In this document: positions 57,824-64,000 of the stretch, one piece after another
Layout: each line of letters begins with the position of its first letter
How positions within the stretch are numbered: position 1 is the first letter of the stretch
Source of the DNA: Agelaius tricolor
Lineage: Eukaryota; Chordata; Aves; Passeriformes; Icteridae
Assembly: GCA_023055355.1 (NCBI GenBank)
Contig: JALJCS010000015.1
Span: 11,412,501 to 11,476,500, forward strand
Direction of reading: 5' to 3'
DNA length: 64,000 bases
Notes under the pieces: generated by a model
What the model saw: the letters and a program-made list of their open reading frames with translations, nothing else
Database searches by the model: none
What the model was told of the DNA's origin: nothing
Position numbers and translations under genes: made by a program

Positions 57824-58871
57824 AATTATGCGTTAACTTCTTTGTTTTTGAGCAGTCCATAACCTCCTTGGAATACATATCTATTTCAGCTTTCATTTGC
57901 TGAACCCCCTGAATGAGTTTATCCAAACAATGTGAATTTACTCAGATCTTTTTAAAATCCCACATCTCTTGTGGTTGATAAAGCTGACTTTAGCTAAGAA
58001 GAGTTGGATCAGGGTGATTTAAATTTCACAGTGAAAATGATAAGGGCTTTACTAGAAATAATAAGCACATTCAAATACTGTCATGGGCAAACAGTGGAAT
58101 GTGCAGTGAGAAATTTGGCAAGGCTAGTCTTTTTCAGTGTTGATTTAATGAAGTAATGGATAGTAAAATAGAAAAAAAAGAGACTTGCATTCAGAGGTAA
58201 ACTTATGTTAATTCCCTATCAGTAGTTTTATAAAGCTTTATTCATTAAAAAGCAGCATTAATGCTCTAATAACTTTTAAAATGTCACGCTGTTTAAAAAC
58301 AACAAAAACCCGAAACCAACCCACCAGCCAGGGAAGAAGAGTCGTGTCTTTTGGCAGCTCTCTACAAAGTGGCTGAGTGATACCCTATTATTGTCAGGAA
58401 CCACACGTCAGTTTTTGAGCCTGAGGATGACTTGTGTTTCAGAGGGGAAAAAAAAGAAAAAAAATGTAAAAGCTCATATCCATTTAAGCTCCAGGGCAAA
58501 CAATAATTGTCCCCAGTTTAAAATCGTTTTGAACATTTGCTTGTCGACTTAAAGAACACAGAGCCTCACCTTTCTCACTCAAATGGTGCCCGGAATCTGC
58601 ACAGCCCCAGCTGCAGAGGAAGGCTTGTCTGGAGATCTTACATTTGCAGGACCAAAGGATCTATGAATCCAGAGGTGCTTTTGAGTGATGACGGCTGTAT
58701 TGGCCATGGCTGTGGACTAGCATAGGGAGAAGGGCAGGAGCAGCCAGGAGAAGACAAAGTTATTTTTCGAGGCACTCTTTCAGATGCCTTATTTCCTTCA
58801 TTAACAGGGTTTGTGTACAGCAGGGAACTGGCATGCAGAATTAGTGTGGTCTGATGAGTGAGGCATTTGGG
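57824..58871. other. Noncoding, no gene seen
   Basis: Mixed AT-rich DNA. A 62-codon ORF at 58537-58725 shows no recognisable feature. Confidence 0.5.
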
Positions 58872-58886
58872 AAAAAAAAAAAAAAA
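58872..58886 (+). repeat. Poly(A) run, 15 bp
   Basis: Uninterrupted A run inside an otherwise purine-rich stretch. Simple sequence. Confidence 0.85.
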
Positions 58887-59079
58887 GGCAAATCGCTTTC
58901 AAGAAGAGGCGAGGGAGAAGAAAAGGGAAGAAGCATCACTGTTGCCAAAGGGCTGAGGTTAAGAATCCCTCTGTGCAATTTAACAGTTTTTAATTCCTAC
59001 ATTTTAATGCCTCGCAGGCCATTGTGTCAGCCTACTTTAGCTCCTTCAAGGAGCCATCTCAGCGCTGCCAAGTGGATTA

Positions 59080-59260
59080 GCTCCCGGAGGGGCGGCCGGC
59101 TCCCCCCGCCCGGGATCGCATCCGCATCCTCATCCATCCCCGCGGGCTCGCTGCCCCGAGCGCTGCCCCGCTCCGCCCCCGCCTCTGGGCTCCCGAGCTG
59201 CCGCACCAAGCCCCAAGCGCTGCTGACAGCCTCGACGTGGGATACGCTCTGCATTTCACA
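59080..59260. promoter_or_regulatory. Short GC-rich CpG cluster
   Basis: About 180 bp with many CpGs and CCCCGCC/CCGCCC (SP1-like) words, in sharp contrast to the AT-rich DNA on both sides. It is shorter than a usual CpG island. The 139-codon + frame crossing it (58854-59273) starts in a poly(A)-derived lysine run, so it is not called a gene. It could be an alternative promoter, a small enhancer or part of an untranslated first exon. Confidence 0.35.
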
Positions 59261-59280
59261 GGTGCCCCTATGATCCTCCT

Positions 59281-59289
59281 TTTCCTTTT

Positions 59290-59321
<32 letters not shown>

Positions 59322-59322
59322 C
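59281..59322. repeat. Long T-rich pyrimidine tract
   Basis: About 42 bp of T with three interspersed C groups, including runs of 12 and about 18 T. It lies 20 bp after the GC-rich cluster. On the minus strand it is an A-rich tract without a retroposed body. Confidence 0.85.
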
Positions 59323-61395
59323 ACTCGAGGAAAGTGGTAAAAATCTAATAGAAGGCTTCCTTCCATCAGCGCAGCGGAGAAGTGGTCATTAGCAGACACG
59401 GAGAGATCAATATTCCTGCCCAACCTTTCTGGTTGCAGTTCCAGTCAGTAATTATATAGCTGTTATGAACCCATGAATATCGTGTATAAGGAAAAACTAA
59501 TCTCCTCAAAACAGCTTATTTCTTTAGTTAATGACCGGAGAACTACAACTGACTTTGTCACTGACAACTTCTTCATGTTTGCTGCACAGACTTTGTAGGA
59601 ATAAAATTATTCTAAGGTTAAAAACAGGAACAAAACAAACAAACAAAAAAACCCAACCAAAACCTTATGAGGTAAAATTCCCCCATCCACCATCACACAC
59701 ATATTTCCTGCATTTGGCTCATTACTGGACAAGTATGTCCTTTAAGACCCAGAGATTAATGAGCCATTTTACGAGACTAATACATTTTAAATTTTAACAC
59801 TGGAGTTTGCATATATAATTGTACAATTATACGTTCGTTTAGATTTTTTAAAGATAACTAATCACAGGTGACTAGAACTGTGTGAAAAGGCAGAATTTAT
59901 GTTTCTCCTGTTGTAGGAGTACTAAATCATGCAGGAATTGAAATTGTTTTCCATATGACAGATAGCTCAGGCAAGATTAGTCAGTCACTGTTTCAGATAT
60001 AATGCTTTTTTTATTATGCATACTTGATGTGGGACTATTATATTTGTAACATATATTTCTGCATGCAGCAAATTAACTATTATGTAATGCAAGGACCAAG
60101 AAAGAATATCATTAGTTCTTGCTATCCCGCAGGTTTGAGCAGCTGGTGAAATATATACCAGTCATCCAACAGCTAGCTTCGTGTTAACATGTATAACAAA
60201 GCCTGAACGATTCCTGTTTGACAGAACTTTACCATGTAGTAATAAATAAGGCTGAATTATTGATGGCGAATAACTGCTAATATTATTATGACCTCAATTA
60301 AGTGCTTTTTTTCAGACACATTAGCAACAAAAGGTCTTCTCTTTGCTCATTGCTATTTTTTTCAAGTTCCACTTTGCATTAAAATCGAATTGATCAAACC
60401 TATTTGCCATTTCGCTGTAAGTGGGTAACCATAATGGGTAATCTATCAGCATGGTGCTCCCCTTAAAGCTATTAACACCTTTTGTTGTTTTACTCAAGTT
60501 TCTAAACGTGCTGAGAGGTTCAAAAAGGCAAACCCTACAATCTGTTAGGATTGCACAGAGCTGTGACTTGTGGCACTCTTTTAATTACCATACTTTTTTA
60601 ACTCTACGGTTAAATACTGATATTTCTGACACTAAGTAAGTCTTTATTTACTTACGAAGCTGTGAGACAGCTAAATTAAAGCTGATTAGCAAGATGGCAG
60701 CTCTGCTGCTTGCAGCTGAGGTGAGTATAGCTGCAGCATGGCATCTCCCCTCAGCTCCCTGCTTGACTCTTAGTCACTGGGGCTGATATCACTCAGCAGC
60801 AAGACAAATAAAGGGAGCTTAGAGTTTTTCACCCTTTGGCAAATTGGCAAATTGTGTTAGTTACATGTACAGTGTGGAGCAGTCTGTTTGCAAGGGAGCT
60901 TTATAAAAGGCAGAAGGAGTTAATTTCTGGGGACAGGCTGTGTAGTGTGGATGCTTGGGGAAGTGCGGGATTACACTCATTAAAAAAGTAAAGAGCTAAT
61001 GAAATAATCAGAGGAAGACTGAATAATCTGGAGAACACAAATATGGACCAGCTGTCTCAGCAAGGTTGTCTCTCCTTCCACTTGAATCTGTTGAAGATGG
61101 CTGCCCTTCTGGAACCATTCTTCAGGTTTGAGCATCTCGATTTTGGAGTTGCCTTACTAATATTTGTATGGAGCTGAATGGCAAAACCTGGAGGAGGTTC
61201 CTCGTTTACCTGCTCAAGTCAAGTCTAGGCTAAGAGCCCTGGTGGTATAAGGTTAATGCAATGGCCAAGTCAAAGTGTGTGGTGCCTGTGTTGATCAGCA
61301 CAAAACCCTGGTAAGGTTCTTGGTGAAAATCTCAACACAAAAGCCTGGACAGAACAAGCAGGGGAAACCTTTATTCCTGCACATGCTGTTTATAT
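59323..61395. other. AT-rich noncoding, possible regulatory DNA
   Basis: Low in simple repeats apart from (AAAC)n-like sequence at about 59628-59653, with a perfect 18-bp palindrome at 59814-59831 and many TAAT/ATTA cores between 59.4 and 60.6 kb. No ORF above 88 codons and no RNA gene were recognised. Enhancer function is a guess from composition only. Confidence 0.35.
59814..59831. repeat. Perfect 18-bp AT-rich palindrome
   Basis: TATAATTGT followed by ACAATTATA. Symmetric sites with AATT/ATTG cores can bind homeodomain or SOX-type dimers, though chance is also likely in AT-rich DNA. Confidence 0.85.
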
Positions 61396-61475
61396 TTTTA
61401 ATTTTTTTTTTACTTTGTGGTTTGTTGGATTTTTTTTGGTTTTTGGGTTTGTTTTTTTTTTGTGTATGTGCGTGT
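61396..61475. repeat. T/TG-rich low-complexity tract
   Basis: T runs of 8-10 bp separated by GG, GTTTG and TGTGTATGTG units. The + strand open frame across it is Phe/Leu-rich by composition only. Confidence 0.8.
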
Positions 61476-63014
61476 GAAGGTGATGGTATTGTAGTTTGTT
61501 CTTGGTTTTGTTTTTAATCTTTTCTGTTCCATTGCGCCTCTAGTATCTTTAATGAGTGTGTCCTATGCATGGAGAAGCCCAGCTGGGGATGTGTTCCCTC
61601 AATGGATTGTGTAATGGGAAGGAGCTGCTGCCAGCCCAGAGCAGAAGCTCCTGTTCCACTGTGGCTTCAGAAGTGGGAGTACCTCGGTGGAAACCTCTGT
61701 ACAGGGTTTGTACACTGCATGTGTGTTTGGTGGGAGAGCACAGTTGGTGTTCCATAACAGGCAAAGGACAATGTCTCTGCCTAGCAATTGAAATGCAGCC
61801 TGGGGACCATGCAAGCCTGGTGCCTGTGACACTTCATGAAAGGGTGAGAGTCTTGTGAGTTCATTCATAGCTATTCTTACATCAAATTCTCTTATTTGCA
61901 GTGTCATGAGTGAAGGCAGAGATCCCATTGCTGGCACAAGAAGAGTCAATGGTACTGATTTAAGCCAGGTTACACCTTTTACAATGTTCATGTCAGCTGT
62001 GGTTTGGGCCCTTTTGCTTCTACTTAGAGTGAGTCAAAAGCAGGGTGAAATGTAGGAATATTTGTGTTGGCTTCAAAACATGATTGAAGATAAATTGCTG
62101 TTAAGCTCCATTTCTGTCTAGCTGTTGATACATGTAATAAGGCAAATTAATTAAGAGCTTATACTCACAATATATAGGGATTTCAATTGTTTTAAAGTGG
62201 TAGTTAGTCTTTCAGCAGCTAGAGGATACACACGCCTGAGTTATTTTAGTAGATCAGTGCTTCCAGAAGCATATGTTTAGTTTACCACACTTGCAGTTTC
62301 TTCATGTCAATCACCTTTTGTGCATTTTTATCATGCGTTGAACAAACCAAAACTGTCCTTTGCCCATTTTATGAGTGTCCTGCAAAGCAGGGAATGAAGT
62401 GGGTTGATGACAGCTCATCCATCTCACTGTTTTTGAAAGGGATTCTCCTACTGGACATCATGCAGAGCAGTGCTTTTTTGAAGCCCACCCACCTAGTACT
62501 AGTCCCCCTTCAGATGTGATTGTATTTCCCTGAGGCACTTCTAGGAGTGGTAAATGTGCATCATCAAACAGCAGATTTCATAATGGTATATAGTGATGTT
62601 GACTTTCCTGATGCTTCAGTTGCTGTTGTCTTAATGTAGGCTGTCGCTCGTATGTCAGCTGGAAACAAAAATCAATAAGCAATGAGAATGGGAGTGAAGG
62701 GGAAACAAAGAAACAAAATGATGAACAAGAATTCGGTATCTTCCCTCATAAACTTTATTCAACTGGTGTGTTTTACCATTTCACAGGATCTGCAGATAAT
62801 CCCCACAGTCTCTCAGAGTCTCAGAACTCTTCCCATTTCACGAAGAAGGAAACTAAGGCACAGTGGGCAGAAACTGCTCCAGCTCCTCAGATTTACCTCC
62901 AATAACCTGAAACAATTTGTTCAAGGGCGCTCAGAATCTGGGTAATTATTCATGTCAACCAACTCCTTGTTCCCAAACCATCTGTACCCAGGCTTCCTAG
63001 GCCTATGTGTTTTT
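61476..63014. other. Noncoding, no gene seen
   Basis: Moderate composition. Overlapping + and - ORFs at about 61.55-61.99 kb (up to 130 codons) are antisense pairs without recognisable domains. No RNA gene was seen. Confidence 0.5.
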
Positions 63015-63068
63015 GAGGGTGTGATATGACACACATATATTATGAGGGTATAATATGACACACATATT
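63015..63068. repeat. Direct tandem duplication, period 29 bp
   Basis: GAGGGTGTGATATGACACAC at 63015 recurs as GAGGGTATAATATGACACAC at 63044, each followed by ATAT. Two substitutions separate the copies within the first 20 bp. Confidence 0.85.
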
Positions 63069-63129
63069 TAGTCAGCTGGCAATTTTAAAGGAAGAAACGC
63101 TATTATTTAAGAAACATTAGAGGTGTCTA

Positions 63130-63620
63130 GCACGCTCTCGATACTGTCTGCTCGGTCGTTTGCCCCTGTTTAGGTGTGTGAGGTGGGCAGTGTCTCGTTC
63201 TCCCAGCAGTGGAGGAGCCGCAGTGTTTTGGGCATCCTCACCCGCCCGGAGCATCCTCACCGCCGGGCGGGAGGGACACGGCGCGGCTCGAAGGGACCGG
63301 CAGCGCCGAAAGCCCGCTCGGACTTTAGTGAGATCCTTCGTGAAAGCACCGAGGCGGCCACAGCTGTGATTGAGTGCTCGGCCCTTCAGTCCCTACTGCT
63401 GCGGTCTGTCCGTCCGTCATTGTTTACTCACAATTAAACTCTTTGCCGTTAATTTCCCTCTCTGACGCTGAATCGGTCACACGGCCCCGGCTGGTAGAGC
63501 CCGGGCAGATGTGTTCTGCACACTTGTGTGAGCAGGGCTGGGCAGGCAGCAGCTCCCGGCCCCGCTCCCAACCCCGCCCGGCCGCCGGCGCGGAGCTGCG
63601 GCGTGGGAAGCGCTGATTCT
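63130..63620. promoter_or_regulatory. CpG-rich segment, candidate CpG island
   Basis: About 490 bp with frequent CpG, densest at 63235-63370 and 63545-63610, where words such as CCGCCGG, GGCGCGG and CCGCCCGGCCGCCGGCG occur. CpG is otherwise rare in the window outside the provirus. It could mark a promoter and untranslated first exon, but no TATA box, convincing ORF or donor pair fixes direction. Overlapping ORFs of 60-87 codons run on both strands. Confidence 0.5.
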
Positions 63621-63639
63621 TGTCAGCCTAAATTTCACA

Positions 63640-63800
63640 CCGGAGATAACAAACGCTTGGAAGCCAGGCACTGCTCAGAGGAGATAAACGTATTTTCCCC
63701 CATTAATTAAAACGTATCTGTAAATTTAAGCGGAGATGGTGGCTATAATAAGTTTTGAAGCGGTGACAAATGTCAGCAGCAAAAGGCCTGAGATAAGACC
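63640..63800. promoter_or_regulatory. GATA-motif-bearing segment next to the CpG island
   Basis: Three AGATAA words at about 63645, 63682 and 63793, plus ATTAATTAA at about 63703, sit within 160 bp of nonrepetitive DNA. This could be a cis-regulatory module beside the CpG-rich block. It is motif-level evidence only. Confidence 0.2.
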
Positions 63801-64000
63801 GTGTCAGGTCCCCGTGCGGTGATATGTGTGTGCCCTCACCCCTAGCAAGCTGGAGCATCACACGGGTCAGGGGTTGTGGCTGACACCAGGCAGTTCAAGT
63901 AGCCTGTAAGAGGGGTTCTGGGGAAGGAGAGAAAGCCCTACTACAAGTGTGGTTTGTGCTCATCTCATAGGTAACTTGGGGGCTTTCAGTGATTTTGAAT
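63801..64000. other. Window edge, nothing recognised
   Basis: Mixed-composition DNA to the end of the window with no ORF, RNA or repeat feature. Confidence 0.5.

Noticed and set aside
58854..59273. 139-codon ORF through the GC cluster as a host gene
   Set aside because: It starts in a poly(A)-derived lysine run, has no domain and no exon borders, and the GC block alone explains the lack of stops.
1..64000. CRISPR array, operon, riboswitch or prokaryotic genes
   Set aside because: No regularly spaced repeats, no tightly packed ORFs and no ribosome binding sites; the composition and the endogenous provirus indicate a vertebrate nuclear genome.

Overview
The window looks like avian nuclear DNA. 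It is AT-leaning, poor in interspersed repeats and almost free of long ORFs. Its one large coding element is a retrovirus whose Env is of the alpharetrovirus type and whose Gag-Pro-Pol is of the betaretrovirus type. A songbird or other neoavian bird is plausible, but nothing here fixes the species. No host protein-coding exon, tRNA, rRNA or known small RNA gene could be supported.

The centrepiece is one complete endogenous retrovirus (ERV) on the minus strand at 37718-46463 (8746 bp). It has two 668-bp LTRs that differ at a single base, a perfect 6-bp target duplication (AGCCAC), a primer binding site resembling tRNA-Lys and a textbook polypurine tract. Its open frames are uninterrupted: gag (636 aa from its first ATG), pro-pol (about 1185 aa, reached by a -1 frameshift) and env (430 aa). 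In minus-strand order the layout is 5' LTR (46463-45796), PBS, leader with splice donor, gag, a slippery heptamer plus predicted pseudoknot at the gag stop, dUTPase-like/protease/RT/RNase H/integrase, splice acceptor, env, PPT and 3' LTR (38385-37718). The catalytic and structural motifs checked are all present, and near-identical LTRs point to a very recent insertion. The element is mosaic. Gag-Pro-Pol is betaretrovirus-like, while the Env transmembrane subunit has the alpharetroviral arrangement (internal fusion segment flanked by Cys 9 and Cys 45, then CX6CC) behind an unusually short surface subunit.

The left flank (1-37711) and right flank (46470-64000) are noncoding. They hold an imperfect GC-rich minisatellite (about 1.13-1.33 kb), short tandem duplications, homopolymer and purine/pyrimidine tracts, perfect palindromes and a 13-bp-stem hairpin. 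Toward the right end there are a small GC/CpG cluster (59.08-59.26 kb) next to a long T tract, and a larger CpG-rich segment (about 63.13-63.62 kb). The AT-rich DNA between and beside these two (57.1-57.6, 59.4-60.6 and 63.64-63.80 kb) has the look of regulatory DNA of a gene-poor region, but that is inference only.

No system unrelated to known families was found. The most noteworthy object is the young, apparently coding-competent recombinant ERV and its particular gag/pro-pol frameshift layout.
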